From CAZMXS01 sp964570325 (GTDB taxonomy: Bacteria > Verrucomicrobiota > Kiritimatiellia > CAIQIC01 > CAZMXS01): a DNA stretch of 64,000 bases. Made by a program: the position numbers and the translations under genes. The stretch lies in assembly GCA_964570325.1 (NCBI GenBank), contig CAZMXS010000012.1:1-64000 (forward strand), written 5' to 3'. The notes under the pieces were generated by a model. That model made no database searches, had not been told where the DNA came from, and was given only the letters and a program-made list of their open reading frames with translations. Positions 1 through 8,853 of this stretch are shown here, piece by piece (position 1 is the first letter of the stretch; every line of letters begins with the position of its first letter).

Positions 1-49
1 GGAGGATACCGGTATCAACAATGGGCGCAAGCCCTTTTTCAAAAAAAGT

Positions 50-87
50 GAAAAAAAGCGCGGGCGGGGCGACAGAGTGCTGCGCCC
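50..87 (-). terminator. possible terminator downstream of xerC
   Basis: Read on the minus strand after the xerC stop, GGGCG (83-87 on plus) can pair with CGCCC (67-71) across an 11-base loop. This is followed by a GC-rich stretch and a run of T (the A-run at about 52-58 on plus). The stem is short and the T-run does not follow it directly, so this is a weak intrinsic-terminator candidate. Confidence 0.25.
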
Positions 88-151
88 GTGGGGTGAGGCC
101 ATTGGCGGCTGCCGGTGGTAACACGGTGTCCGTGTGTGGGGCCCCGGCGGT

Positions 152-1129
152 TCAGGCCCGCGGATGGGCCTGCTCGTAGACTTCCTTCAGTCGTTCCACG
201 CTGACGTGCGTGTAGATTTGGGTCGTGGACAGGCTGGCGTGGCCAAGCAGTTCCTGGACGCAACGCAAGTCCGCGCCGGCGTCCAGCATGTGCGTGGCGA
301 AGCTATGCCGCAGCGCGTGCGGCGACAGGTCGGGGTTCAGCCCGACCAGTTGCAGATAGGGTTTCATCATTCGCTCGATGGAGCGAGTCGTTAAGCGTCC
401 ACCGTGTCGGTTAATGAAGAGGGCTGGAGCCGCCCCCTGGCAGCCCAAGGCGACCCGGATGGAGTCGCGCTGCTCAATGGCGGCGCGCACTGCGCGGAGC
501 GCCGGGCGGCCGATCGGGCAAAGCCGCTCTTTTTTCCCTTTGCCACGCACGCGGGCAACGCCCGCGAGAAAATCAAGCTGATCGTCCTTCAGCGCCGCCA
601 GTTCGGCCACGCGCATGCCGGTGCTGTACAACAGCTCCAGGATCGCTCGGTCGCGAATCCGCGCATAGGCATGCCATGCGCGTTGCGCGGCGTCGGCGTC
701 CGGCGGCGGCGCCGGGGCGCGGTTCGGGGCCTCAAGCAGGCGAGTCACCTCGGCAATGCTCATCACGGCCGGCAAACGGCGCGGCCGTTTGGGCAGCGGG
801 AGCCCGCTGAATGGGTTGGCCTTCACCGCGCCCTCCCGCATCAGGAACCGGTAAAACGAGCGGAGGCTTGACATTTTGCGGGCGGTGCTGGCCGGGGCGC
901 TGCCGGCCCGCTGCAGGCCGGCGAGGAAACGCCGCGCCGCAAAGCGGTCGGGCTCCTTCCACGGATAGGGTGGGGTGGCCTGCGCACCCCACGTGACGGT
1001 AGCAAATTGGCGGATATCGAGCAGATAACTGTCAATGGTGTGGCTCGAGGCGTCGCGCTCAGCCCGCAGATAGGAGAGAAAACGAGCGACCAGTGGATCG
1101 TCCGGTCCGGCTTCGGGCGCGGTGGTCAT
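152..1129 (-). CDS. xerC: tyrosine recombinase XerC/XerD family
   Basis: A 325-residue site-specific tyrosine recombinase. In this family XerC and XerD resolve chromosome dimers at dif. The N-terminal SAM-like core-binding domain covers about residues 10-100 and the catalytic domain about 120-315. All catalytic residues are visible: Arg173 (STGMRVAEL), Lys197 (VRGKGKKE), His271-x-x-Arg274 (SPHALRHSF), His297 (LLGHASL) and the nucleophile Tyr306 (TTQIYTHV). The frame stays open further upstream, but ATG at 1129 is chosen because it overlaps the topA stop as ATGA and gives the normal XerC length. It is the last gene of the aroB-unknown-dprA-topA-xerC operon. The order dprA-topA-xerC is common in bacteria, which supports a housekeeping Xer role rather than a phage integrase. 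XerC versus XerD cannot be settled from the sequence alone. Confidence 0.93.
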   Translation of the reverse strand: MTTAPEAGPDDPLVARFLSYLRAERDASSHTIDSYLLDIRQFATVTWGAQATPPYPWKEPDRFAARRFLAGLQRAGSAPASTARKMSSLRSFYRFLMREGAVKANPFSGLPLPKRPRRLPAVMSIAEVTRLLEAPNRAPAPPPDADAAQRAWHAYARIRDRAILELLYSTGMRVAELAALKDDQLDFLAGVARVRGKGKKERLCPIGRPALRAVRAAIEQRDSIRVALGCQGAAPALFINRHGGRLTTRSIERMMKPYLQLVGLNPDLSPHALRHSFATHMLDAGADLRCVQELLGHASLSTTQIYTHVSVERLKEVYEQAHPRA

Positions 1130-3684
1130 TCCGCGGCCGCCTCCCCGCGCGGCGTCCGCGTGGGGGCGCGCGGCGGCAGACCATAGCGCGCCGCCAGTTC
1201 CTCGTAATTGCCCAACTGGTCGGCGTAGCGCCGGACCATTTTCTTCAGCGAGGCCGCCTGCTTCTCCGTCAGACCGCCTCGCCGGCCGAACTGCTCGGAG
1301 AGCGATTCGAAGAACTTTCGGTCGTCCCACTCGCGCCGGCCGCGCTTGACGGGCGGCTTCCAGGTTTTCACCGCTTTCAACAGTTCCAGCACGGGGCCGA
1401 CTGTGGTGTCAAGCTGGCCGTTCCCATTCAGCTTCAGTTCTGCGGCCAAGGTTTCATATTGTGGAATTTGTTCGCGATATTTAACCAGCAGGCGGTCAAG
1501 GTATGCGATCTGGTTGGGCGTCAGCTCGCGGCCGCTCTCTACCTTATGACGGAACGATTCGACGAATTCGCGGTCGTCGTAGGTCCGGCGACCAACCTTG
1601 CGCGGCTCGGCGAAATTGACTGGGCGGAGTAGTTCCAGTTTGCGCAGTGTTTCCGGGCTGGGGGGCGCGGTCTCCGCCTGCGCCGCAGCCGAGGTGTCGA
1701 TTGTCAACCGCGCGGCCAGCTCGGCAAAGCCCGGGATTTGGTCCTTATAGCGGAAAAGGAGTTTTTTCAGCGCCTCGAGCTGGCGCTCGGAGATTGGCTT
1801 TTCGCCCGCTTCGAACTGCTGTTTGAGCGACTCGAAGAATGGCTGGTCGCCGGCGTTGCGCCGGCCACCGGAGGGTGGGGGTGGTGCCCACTGCCGGACG
1901 TGCGCGGCGGCGGCGAGCAGCTCGCGCATGACTTCCGGGTTGGCATTGGGCCCGCGCGCGGCGCCCAGCCATGCCAGGAACTTGCTGTAAAAATCGCCCA
2001 GCATGCGCGTCCACTCGATCGTGCCTTTCTCGATCTCGTCGAGCGACTCCTCCATGCCAGCGGTGAACTTGACATCGAACAGCTCGTTGAGATGGGTAAC
2101 CAGGAAGTCGTTGACGCTGACGCCGAGAGCGGTGGGCTTGAGCGCGCGCTTTTCCTTTTCGACGTATTGCCGGTTCTGGAGCGTCGAGAGGATCTGGGCG
2201 TAGGTGCTAGGGCGGCCGACCCCGTCCTCCTCCAGCGCTTTGACCAGCGAGGCTTCCGTGTAGCGCGGGGGGGGTTGGGTGAATTTCTGTTCCCCGAGCC
2301 ATTCCAGGCAATCCAGCAATTCGCCTACCGCCAGCGGAGGCAGGCGGTCCACTTCATCGCCGTTCTCGCCCTCCTCTTTCTTCTTCTCGTCGAAGCCAGT
2401 CACCTTCATATAGCCTGGGAAAACGACTTCCGAGGCGGTGGCCCGGAACAGATAGACGCTGGTCCGGTCGGCCGGCGGCGGCGCTTCGATTTCGACTGTC
2501 CGCTGCGCGATCCGGGCGGGCGCCATCTGGCTGGCGATGAATCGCTGCCAGATCAGGCGGTAGAGCTTGAGCTCATCCGGATTCAGCACGGCCGCCAGTT
2601 GGTCCGGTGTGCGCGTGACGAGCGTCGGACGGATCGCCTCGTGCGCTTCCTGCGCGCTGGCGCGGCTGCGGTAAAAGTTGGGCTTTTCCGGCACGTAATC
2701 GGAGCCGAATGTTTGCGCGATGAACTCGCGGGCGGCGGCCTGGGCTTCCTGCGAGACAGCGAATGAGTCGGTGCGCATGTACGTGATCAGGCCGACCGGC
2801 CCCTCGCCGAAATCCACGCCCTCGTAGAGCTTCTGAGCGATCTTCATCGTGTAGGCCGGCGCAAAGCCATAGACGCTCGAACCCGCCTGCTGGAGGCTGC
2901 TGGTGATGTAGGGCGGGAACGGGCGTTTGGCGATGTCTCGCGGGGTGATCGCGGACACGCGCAGGTCGCGTCCTTGCAAGTCCGCCTTGATTTCCTCGGC
3001 GCGCGCGCCGGTCTTGATCTCCGCTTTCTCGCCGTTGATTTTAGCCAGCCGGGCCAGGAATGGGTCCAGCGGCTCCACCCGTTTACGGACCTTCGCGCCG
3101 AGCAACCAGAACTCCTCCGGCTTGAAGTTCGCGATTTCCCTTTCGCGCTCGCAGACCAGGCGCAGCGCCACGGACTGGACGCGCCCGGCGCTCGACGCGC
3201 CGCGGATGCGGCGCCAGAGCAGCGGGCTGACCTTGTATCCGACCAACCGGTCCAATACGCGCCGGGCCTGCTGGGAATCCACCCGGCGCTGGTCAATCTG
3301 GCCGGGGTGTTCAAAAGCGCGGCGGATGGCGGGTGCGGTGATCTCATTGTAAGTGACACGGCTGAAACGATCCGGCGCGACCGCCTTCTTCAGAATTTCA
3401 CGCAGGTGCCAGGCGATGGCCTCGCCCTCGCGATCCGGGTCGGGCGCCAGGAAGACCCGGTCGGCCTGTTGCGCGGCGTGCAGCAAATCCTGCAACACCT
3501 TGGCGCGAGTCTTGATGTTGACATATTGCGGCTTGAAATCCTTTTCGACGTCAATGCCCAGCTTTTTTTCCGGCAGGTCGCGGACGTGGCCCATCGAGGC
3601 CTTGACTACATAGTCAGACCCCAGAATTTTGTTGATGGTCTTGGCCTTGGCCGGTGATTCGACGATGACGAGGTTTTTGCCCAT
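1126..3684 (-). CDS. topA: DNA topoisomerase I (type IA) with repeat C-terminus
   Basis: An 852-residue type IA topoisomerase that relaxes negatively supercoiled DNA through a 5'-phosphotyrosyl intermediate. The Toprim domain is at the N-terminus: Glu9 in VIVESPAKAK, and the acidic triad Asp82-x-Asp84-x-Glu86 in APDPDREGEA. The catalytic Tyr302 lies in GLITYMRTDS, with Arg304 two residues on. The conserved EDGVGRPSTYA segment is near residue 487. The E. coli enzyme ends in Cys-rich zinc ribbons, but no CxxC pairs are present here. Instead, residues about 588-836 form three tandem units of about 75 residues, each with a GRR motif, an F-x-ES motif, an L-T-x-x-Q like motif and an RY-x-x-Q(I/L) motif. 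The gene lies 18 bases after dprA and overlaps xerC by four bases. Confidence 0.96.
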   Translation of the reverse strand: MGKNLVIVESPAKAKTINKILGSDYVVKASMGHVRDLPEKKLGIDVEKDFKPQYVNIKTRAKVLQDLLHAAQQADRVFLAPDPDREGEAIAWHLREILKKAVAPDRFSRVTYNEITAPAIRRAFEHPGQIDQRRVDSQQARRVLDRLVGYKVSPLLWRRIRGASSAGRVQSVALRLVCEREREIANFKPEEFWLLGAKVRKRVEPLDPFLARLAKINGEKAEIKTGARAEEIKADLQGRDLRVSAITPRDIAKRPFPPYITSSLQQAGSSVYGFAPAYTMKIAQKLYEGVDFGEGPVGLITYMRTDSFAVSQEAQAAAREFIAQTFGSDYVPEKPNFYRSRASAQEAHEAIRPTLVTRTPDQLAAVLNPDELKLYRLIWQRFIASQMAPARIAQRTVEIEAPPPADRTSVYLFRATASEVVFPGYMKVTGFDEKKKEEGENGDEVDRLPPLAVGELLDCLEWLGEQKFTQPPPRYTEASLVKALEEDGVGRPSTYAQILSTLQNRQYVEKEKRALKPTALGVSVNDFLVTHLNELFDVKFTAGMEESLDEIEKGTIEWTRMLGDFYSKFLAWLGAARGPNANPEVMRELLAAAAHVRQWAPPPPSGGRRNAGDQPFFESLKQQFEAGEKPISERQLEALKKLLFRYKDQIPGFAELAARLTIDTSAAAQAETAPPSPETLRKLELLRPVNFAEPRKVGRRTYDDREFVESFRHKVESGRELTPNQIAYLDRLLVKYREQIPQYETLAAELKLNGNGQLDTTVGPVLELLKAVKTWKPPVKRGRREWDDRKFFESLSEQFGRRGGLTEKQAASLKKMVRRYADQLGNYEELAARYGLPPRAPTRTPRGEAAAE

Positions 3685-3702
3685 GATGTGTTCTTCTGTT
3701 GG

Positions 3703-4839
3703 TTAAGGTTCCGCCGTTGCCGGGTCGCGCCGCAAACCTTCGGCCAAAGCGACCGTACGTCCCGGCAACATACGCACAATCCTTTTCATTTCCAGTCCGA
3801 CCAACATGGACGAGATGCGCGGGATATCCAGCGCCGTTCGACGGCAGAGCGCGTCCACGTCCAGCGGTCCCTCCCAGAGCGCGCGAACGATCTGCTGCTC
3901 CGCGTCCGAGAGCACGGTCTGGGGCCGTGAGTCGAGCGCGCGGGCGCCGGCCTTCTTTTCGGGCGGGATCAAAAACTCAAACTCCTGCACGATATCGTCC
4001 ACGTCTTCGACCAACCGGGCGCCATTTTTGATCAGGCGATGCGGCCCGCGGGCGCCTGCCGCATCCACGCGGCCGGGCACGGCGAATACGCTGCGGCCCT
4101 GCTCGAGGGCCTGGTCGGCGGTCATCAGCGCGCCGCTGCCCGGCGCGGCCTCGACCACGACAACGCCCATGGACAACCCACTGACCACGCGGTTACGGTA
4201 AGGGAAGGTCGTGCGGTCGGGCGGCCGGCCGAGCGTGTATTCGCTGATCACGGCTCCTTGGGCGGTGATCGCCGCGGCGAGCTCGCGATTCTCCGGCGGA
4301 TAAAGCTGATCCAGCGCCCCGCCGAGCACGGCGAGCGTTCGTCCGCCGCCCTTGAGTGCGCCGCGATGGGCGGCGGTGTCAATCCCGCGCGCCAGACCAC
4401 TGATGACCGTGAAACCGACCTTGGCCAGTTGGTAGCCCAGCCGGTCGGCGGTGGCCAGTCCGTAATGTGAGGCATGGCGCGTGCCGACCAGCGCGATGGC
4501 ATGGCGGTCCTGGGGCGCCAGCGCGCCCATGACATAGAGGGCCAGCGGTGGATCGTGAATGTCCTTGAGCGGGGCGGGATAGTCCGGGTCGCAGCAGGCC
4601 ACGATCCGCGCCCCGAGGCGTTGCGCGCGCTGCTCCTCCGCGTCCGGGTCAATCTGTTCGCGTTGCTCCAAGATGGTGTCTGCCAACTGGCGGCCGACGC
4701 CCTCGGCGCGCAGCAGGTCGTCGCGCCCGGCGGTGAAGACGGCCTCGGGCGCGCCAAGTGTCCGCACCAGCGCGCGGACGCGGACCGGGCCGAGTCCCTC
4801 GATCATATTGAGGGCGATATAAGCGGACCGCGCGTTCAT
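3703..4839 (-). CDS. dprA: DNA processing protein DprA (Smf)
   Basis: A 378-residue DprA/Smf protein. In the family it binds incoming single-stranded DNA and loads RecA during natural transformation. Helix-hairpin-helix-like residues sit at the N-terminus (MIEGLGPVRVRALV). The Rossmann-like DprA core carries VGTRHASHYG, VISGLARGIDTAAH and an S-E-Y-x-x-G segment. A C-terminal winged-helix domain follows a short linker from about residue 305 (LSDAEQQIVRAL...). The length matches full DprA proteins with the C-terminal domain. The ATG overlaps the stop of the preceding gene as ATGA. No other competence gene is present in the window, so a transformation role is inferred only from the family. Confidence 0.94.
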   Translation of the reverse strand: MNARSAYIALNMIEGLGPVRVRALVRTLGAPEAVFTAGRDDLLRAEGVGRQLADTILEQREQIDPDAEEQRAQRLGARIVACCDPDYPAPLKDIHDPPLALYVMGALAPQDRHAIALVGTRHASHYGLATADRLGYQLAKVGFTVISGLARGIDTAAHRGALKGGGRTLAVLGGALDQLYPPENRELAAAITAQGAVISEYTLGRPPDRTTFPYRNRVVSGLSMGVVVVEAAPGSGALMTADQALEQGRSVFAVPGRVDAAGARGPHRLIKNGARLVEDVDDIVQEFEFLIPPEKKAGARALDSRPQTVLSDAEQQIVRALWEGPLDVDALCRRTALDIPRISSMLVGLEMKRIVRMLPGRTVALAEGLRRDPATAEP

Positions 4840-5447
4840 TCCTTGTGCGCCGCCTTTCGCTGCTTGCGGAACAGGTCGAGCTGCGCGTCCTTCAACAGGT
4901 CGTACCGTTTGAGAATACGCAGGATCTGGAGCAGGTCGGATTTCTCGTAGGTCCGATGCGGGTCCACCTGATCCGCCAGTTCCAGCAAAATCGTTCGGAA
5001 CAGAATCACGCCGTCCACGCCCTTGCCGCGGATCAGGTCAATGGCATTCTTGCGGAGCTGGCGTGACGCGGGCAGGTCCGGGAGGCAGAGAATCCGGGCG
5101 ATGGGGCCTTCGCCGATGATTCGTGTGGCTGCCTGCAACACGTCCGGAGTGGTGAAGCCAAAAATTTCCGGGTTGGTCTCCAGCACCTGCGTGGAGTATC
5201 GTTCCGAGTGCCAGCCTTGGATGCCGACGATGGCGCGCGCCACCTGGCGCAGTTCCGCGCCGCCCCACAACAATTCCGCGGGCGGTTCGGCGCTGGCGTC
5301 CGGCGCGTGCGGGTTTTGCACCAGCAGGCCGATGTGTTCTTCCGCCTGCTTCGTCCGCCCGACAGCCTGGAACTTGCACGGCTGGTGCACCAAAAACCCC
5401 TGCGCTTCGAAGTATTCTCTGACGATCCATTCACTTACGGCTGACAT
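4836..5447 (-). CDS. conserved protein of unknown function
   Basis: A 203-residue soluble protein that I do not recognise. It has no signal peptide, no membrane segment and no Cys motif. The N-terminal half contains a possible alpha/beta segment (YFEAQGFLVHQPCKF, then HIGLLVQNP). The middle has IVGIQGWHSERYSTQVLE, and the C-terminal third is helical and charged (SDLLQILRILKRYDLLKDAQ). It lies between aroB and dprA, with a 48-base gap to aroB and an ATGA overlap with dprA, so it is co-transcribed with them. The early EYFEAQGFLV segment and the nearby DNA-handling genes could fit a restriction-endonuclease-like or DNA-related fold. That is only a guess. Confidence 0.8.
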   Translation of the reverse strand: MSAVSEWIVREYFEAQGFLVHQPCKFQAVGRTKQAEEHIGLLVQNPHAPDASAEPPAELLWGGAELRQVARAIVGIQGWHSERYSTQVLETNPEIFGFTTPDVLQAATRIIGEGPIARILCLPDLPASRQLRKNAIDLIRGKGVDGVILFRTILLELADQVDPHRTYEKSDLLQILRILKRYDLLKDAQLDLFRKQRKAAHKE

Positions 5448-5495
5448 GGCGACCTCCGGCGGATGGCTGGCGTTTAGCGGTTGACGGCGGCGGGT

Positions 5496-6584
5496 TCATG
5501 CAAACAGATCAGTCCAGGTTGCGGCCAGCATATTCTCGGCCACCGCGATGCCGGGCGTAACCGCGCCGATGCGGTCGGCCAGCACCAGGCGGGGTTGGGC
5601 GCCGGCGTTTTTTTTATCCACGCCGATTGCGCGCCGGATTTCCGTCCAATCCAACGGGTCCGGCCGCACCGGCAGGCCGAGCCCCGCCAGCAGGGCGGTC
5701 AACCGGCTGGCGTCCGGCTCCGGCAGGCGGCCGAGCCGGGCGGAGAGGCGCGCGGCGTACACCATGCCGATTGCGATGGCCTCGCCATGCAGGTAGCGCC
5801 CATAGCCGGTGACCTGTTCGATGGCGTGGCCCAGCGTATGTCCGAAGTTCAGGATGGCCCGCGGCCCGCTTTCGCGTTCGTCAGCCGCGACGACCTCCGC
5901 CTTGATCGCGCAGCAGCGGGCGATAACCGGCTCCAGCAGCTCGCGCTGACCGTCGGCCAGCCCGGCCCGGCCGGCTTCCAGGCGGCGGAAGAACTCCGCG
6001 TCGCGGATGATGCCATACTTCACCACCTCGGCCAGCCCCGACCGGTATTCGCGGCGGGGGAGCGTACGCAGCGTGTCCGTGTCGGCCAGCACCAGCGCCG
6101 GCTGATGGAATGCGCCGACCAGGTTCTTGCCCTGCGGCAGATTGATACCGGTCTTGCCGCCGACCGAGCTGTCCACCATCGCCAGCAGGCTGGTTGGCGC
6201 CTGGATGAGGCGAATCCCGCGCATGTAGGTCGCGGCCAGGAAGCCGGCCAGGTCGCCGACGACGCCCCCGCCCAGTGCGACCACAGTGTCGGCGCGTGTC
6301 AATCCGGCCGCCAGCGCGCTTTCATATAATATAAAGAGATGCGCGCCATCCTTGCTGGCCTCGCCGGCGGGTATCTCCGCCGCGGCCACGCGCCAGCCGG
6401 CTGCCGTCATAGTGTTTTGGACCCGGTCAGCGTACAGCGGGCCGACATGGCTGTCGGTGACCAGCAGCGCGGTGCGGGGGCCGCCGGAGGGCGACGGCCA
6501 AGCCTCGGTTTCGCCCAGCAGACCGGAACCGATTCGGATCGCATAGCTGCGCGCGCCGAGTTGGACTGGAACTTCCGTTGACAC
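5496..6584 (-). CDS. aroB: 3-dehydroquinate synthase
   Basis: A 362-residue AroB. It converts DAHP to 3-dehydroquinate in the shikimate pathway, using NAD and a divalent metal. Recognisable stretches are the NAD-binding loop VALGGGVVGDLAGFLAATYMRG, the segment SSVGGKTGINLPQGKNLVGAF, and the metal-ligand region around RAILNFGHTLGHAIEQ and YLHGEAIAIGM. The GTG at 6584 starts at VSTEVPVQLG and gives the usual family length. The frame stays open to an ATG at 6677, which would add 31 non-conserved residues. A TTGACA at 6618-6623 (read on minus) sits just upstream of the GTG start, so a promoter may lie inside that extension. It is first of the minus-strand aroB-xerC operon. Confidence 0.95.
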   Translation of the reverse strand: MSTEVPVQLGARSYAIRIGSGLLGETEAWPSPSGGPRTALLVTDSHVGPLYADRVQNTMTAAGWRVAAAEIPAGEASKDGAHLFILYESALAAGLTRADTVVALGGGVVGDLAGFLAATYMRGIRLIQAPTSLLAMVDSSVGGKTGINLPQGKNLVGAFHQPALVLADTDTLRTLPRREYRSGLAEVVKYGIIRDAEFFRRLEAGRAGLADGQRELLEPVIARCCAIKAEVVAADERESGPRAILNFGHTLGHAIEQVTGYGRYLHGEAIAIGMVYAARLSARLGRLPEPDASRLTALLAGLGLPVRPDPLDWTEIRRAIGVDKKNAGAQPRLVLADRIGAVTPGIAVAENMLAATWTDLFA

Positions 6585-7046
6585 GGGGACGAGGAAATAG
6601 GTTATCCCGGCGGGAAGTGTCAACGCAGAAAAGTGACCGGGTAGTGCATAAGAGGAATGATCTCTTGTATATGGCATGATGAGGATGTGGAGTTGCGGGT
6701 GAACGCGCGACCCGGCTCAATCCCTCCTCTGATATATTGCCTTGTGCTCGCAATCGAAGCGCATTGCCTGTCCCGGTACAGTCCGGCGCCTTGGGCCAAA
6801 TGGCTCGCGGGCTCGCCCGACCCCAAATGCCGGACGCCATCGCCCTGTCTTGGGGGGACACAGCGCGAAGCCCATTTGGCGTATGCCCCCGCGGTTCAAC
6901 TCCGTCGGAGGGAAACAACCGCCGGCTTGGTTTCCGGCGGTGTGCCAAAAGTGTGCCGTCGCCGCGCCGACCTTATCCTGCTCGCAAATTGGCCGTTCCT
7001 TTTTTCCCTGCCATTGCTAAACTATCGGCGCTTTGCGGAGATTACT
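6585..7046. other. 462-base intergenic leader between divergent genes
   Basis: This is the region between aroB (minus) and the acyl-CoA ligase (plus). An open frame on plus reads through it from 6657, but its translation looks like non-coding residue use and matches no family. Several inverted repeats are present: 6795-6808 with 6865-6880, and two mutually exclusive hairpins at 6911-6941. Promoters for both flanking genes should lie here, but no convincing plus-strand -35/-10 pair was seen. Confidence 0.5.
6795..6880. repeat. long inverted repeat in the leader
   Basis: The left arm GCCAAATGGCTCGC (6795-6808) and right arm GCGAAGCCCATTTGGC (6865-6880) are complementary except for two single-base bulges, around a 56-base loop. 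The core GCCAAATGG resembles the degenerate (G)GCAAAT-type repeats at 16799, 36215 and 50844. It could therefore be an RNA structure, a pair of inverted repeat copies, or both. Confidence 0.45.
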
Positions 7047-8732
7047 GTGAACCTGAAGGAGATGCTGGAAAAGTCAGTGGCCCGCCGCGGCCATGCGACC
7101 TGCCTGCGGTTCAAGCGGAACCAGGCTTGGCAAACCATTTCCTACGCCCAGTTTTTAGCCCGTGTGCGGACGGTTGCCGAAATCCTGGGAAGCGGTTTTG
7201 GCATCAAGCCCGGCGATCGGGTCGGGCTCTACCGCGAGAACTCTCCCGAATGGCCGGAACTATATTTTGGAATCGTTTGCGCGGGCGCGACGGCCGTGCC
7301 GGTGGATGCGAAGTTGCAGGAACAGGAGGTGGCGCACATACTGCGCGATTCCGGCGCGCGGGCCTTATTTGCGGGTGGGAAGAATTATGCGCTGCTGCGT
7401 GATGTCGAACCGCACCTGCCCGATCTCGAGCATGTGGCGTTGGTGGAGGGGCGCGAGTTGATGCCGATTGCCGCGCGCAAGGTACGATACGGCGCTTACG
7501 AGGAGTTATATGGCCAACACCGCGCGGCGGCCGATTCCGCGCATGCCGTTTTCCTCGCCCGGCACCCGCAGGCGGAGGATATCGCCTCGCTGATTTACAC
7601 TTCAGGAACAACTGGCCGTCAGAAGGGGGCCATGCTGACCCATCGCAATTTCGCGGCCAATGTCGAGAGTTGCTGCAAAGCGATCGAAATCCGGTCGGAC
7701 GACAATTTTCTGCTGGTCCTGCCATTGCATCATGCCTTTGCATTCACGACCTGTCTGCTGCTGCCGGTGGCGGTCGGCGCCGAAATCAGCCTGGTGGAGA
7801 ACCTCAAGACAGTCGGCGAGAACATGCGCGAGGTGTCCCCGACGCTGTTGCTGGGCGTGCCGTTGTTGCTGGAAAAGATGTATAACCGGATCATGGCCGG
7901 TTTGCGGGAGAACAAAGCCGGTTACGCGATGTTTCGGTTGGGCCTCCGCAAGCCCGTGATCAAGGCCATCGCGCAAAAACTTGGCGGCCGGCTCCGAATT
8001 GTCATTTCCGGCGGCGCGCCTTGCGATCCCGAGTTGTTGGTCCGTTATACTGAACTGGGAATCAAGATTATGGAGGGCTATGGCCTGACGGAAACGGCGC
8101 CGGTGGTATCGCTGAATCCTTATGAGCGGCCCCGGCCGGGCACCGTTGGGCTGCCCCTGCCGGACGTTGAGGTGTGCATCGCCGACGCGGACGCGGACGG
8201 AGTCGGCGAAATTGTCATCCGCGGTCCCAACGTGATGCGCGGTTACTACAACCAGCCGGAAGCCACGGCCGCGGTGTTTCGCGACGGCTGGTTCCTCACC
8301 GGCGATCTGGGATTCATTGACGCCGATGGCTACATCACCATCACCGGCCGCAAGAAGAGTCTGATCGTCAACCGTGAAGGCAAGAACATCTATCCCGAGG
8401 AGGTTGAGCACCAAATCTGCCGGAGTCCATTTATTCGCGAGGCTTTGGCGCTCGGCTATCGTGAGAACGGCGAAAAGGTCGGCGAACATGTCGGCCTGAT
8501 TGTCGTGCCCGACCAGGAATACATGGATGCCTGGATGGTACAGGAAAAGCGGCGGCTGACCGAAAAGGAAATGGATGAACTGATTCGTCGGGAAGTTCGC
8601 GTGCAGGCGGCCCGGATCGCCGAATACAAGCGGCCGCGGCGAATACAGATTCGTTGGGAGGAATTCAGCAAGACCTCCACGGGTAAAATCAAACGTTACC
8701 TGTATTCGATGAGCGGCGATGACGTGGAGTAG
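7047..8732 (+). CDS. AMP-forming long-chain acyl-CoA synthetase-like ligase
   Basis: A 561-residue ANL-superfamily adenylate-forming enzyme. It would activate a carboxylic acid, probably a fatty acid, as acyl-AMP and then acyl-CoA. Motifs in order: the P-loop-like LIYTSGTTGRQKGAML, the adenine-binding YGLTETAPVVS, the GWFLTGDLGFIDADG aspartate loop, the hinge ITGRKKSLIV, and the C-terminal catalytic lysine region KTSTGKIKRYL. GTG at 7047 is preferred over the ATG at 6657. A GGAG (7037-7040) lies six bases upstream, and homology begins at VNLKEMLEKS. No membrane segment is evident. The substrate cannot be named. It stands alone between aroB (divergent) and the rubrerythrin gene. Confidence 0.9.
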   Translation: MNLKEMLEKSVARRGHATCLRFKRNQAWQTISYAQFLARVRTVAEILGSGFGIKPGDRVGLYRENSPEWPELYFGIVCAGATAVPVDAKLQEQEVAHILRDSGARALFAGGKNYALLRDVEPHLPDLEHVALVEGRELMPIAARKVRYGAYEELYGQHRAAADSAHAVFLARHPQAEDIASLIYTSGTTGRQKGAMLTHRNFAANVESCCKAIEIRSDDNFLLVLPLHHAFAFTTCLLLPVAVGAEISLVENLKTVGENMREVSPTLLLGVPLLLEKMYNRIMAGLRENKAGYAMFRLGLRKPVIKAIAQKLGGRLRIVISGGAPCDPELLVRYTELGIKIMEGYGLTETAPVVSLNPYERPRPGTVGLPLPDVEVCIADADADGVGEIVIRGPNVMRGYYNQPEATAAVFRDGWFLTGDLGFIDADGYITITGRKKSLIVNREGKNIYPEEVEHQICRSPFIREALALGYRENGEKVGEHVGLIVVPDQEYMDAWMVQEKRRLTEKEMDELIRREVRVQAARIAEYKRPRRIQIRWEEFSKTSTGKIKRYLYSMSGDDVE

Positions 8733-8797
8733 TGGCCGCGGCGCAGGGATGAGGGAGAAACCTGGGGGATGAAACCTGCACCCGGCGCGGGTAAAAC

Positions 8798-8826
8798 TTG
8801 CAACCCGGGCGCATGGGGCGGATATT
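8798..8826 (+). promoter_or_regulatory. candidate sigma70-type promoter for the rubrerythrin-like gene
   Basis: TTGCAA (8798-8803), a 17-base spacer and GATATT (8821-8826) lie 28 bases before the ATG. The same GATATT -10 with a 17-base spacer recurs before the gene at 23600. The elements are partial matches to the consensus. Confidence 0.3.
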
Positions 8827-8853
8827 GGCAGACAACAATAAAAGGAGCGATGG

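Noticed and set aside
152..1129. Phage or integron integrase
   Set aside because: The topA-xerC overlap and dprA context match the chromosomal Xer arrangement. No attachment site, cassette or phage gene is present.
1738..2766. A 342-codon open frame on the plus strand within topA
   Set aside because: It is antisense to the topoisomerase core and lacks a ribosome site and known motifs.
6585..6677. N-terminal extension of AroB
   Set aside because: It adds 31 non-conserved residues. The GTG at 6584 gives the normal family start and a TTGACA lies inside the extension.
6657..7046. N-terminal extension of the acyl-CoA ligase from ATG 6657
   Set aside because: Homology starts at GTG 7047, which has a GGAG site. 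The extra 130 residues have no family match, and the DNA is full of inverted repeats.
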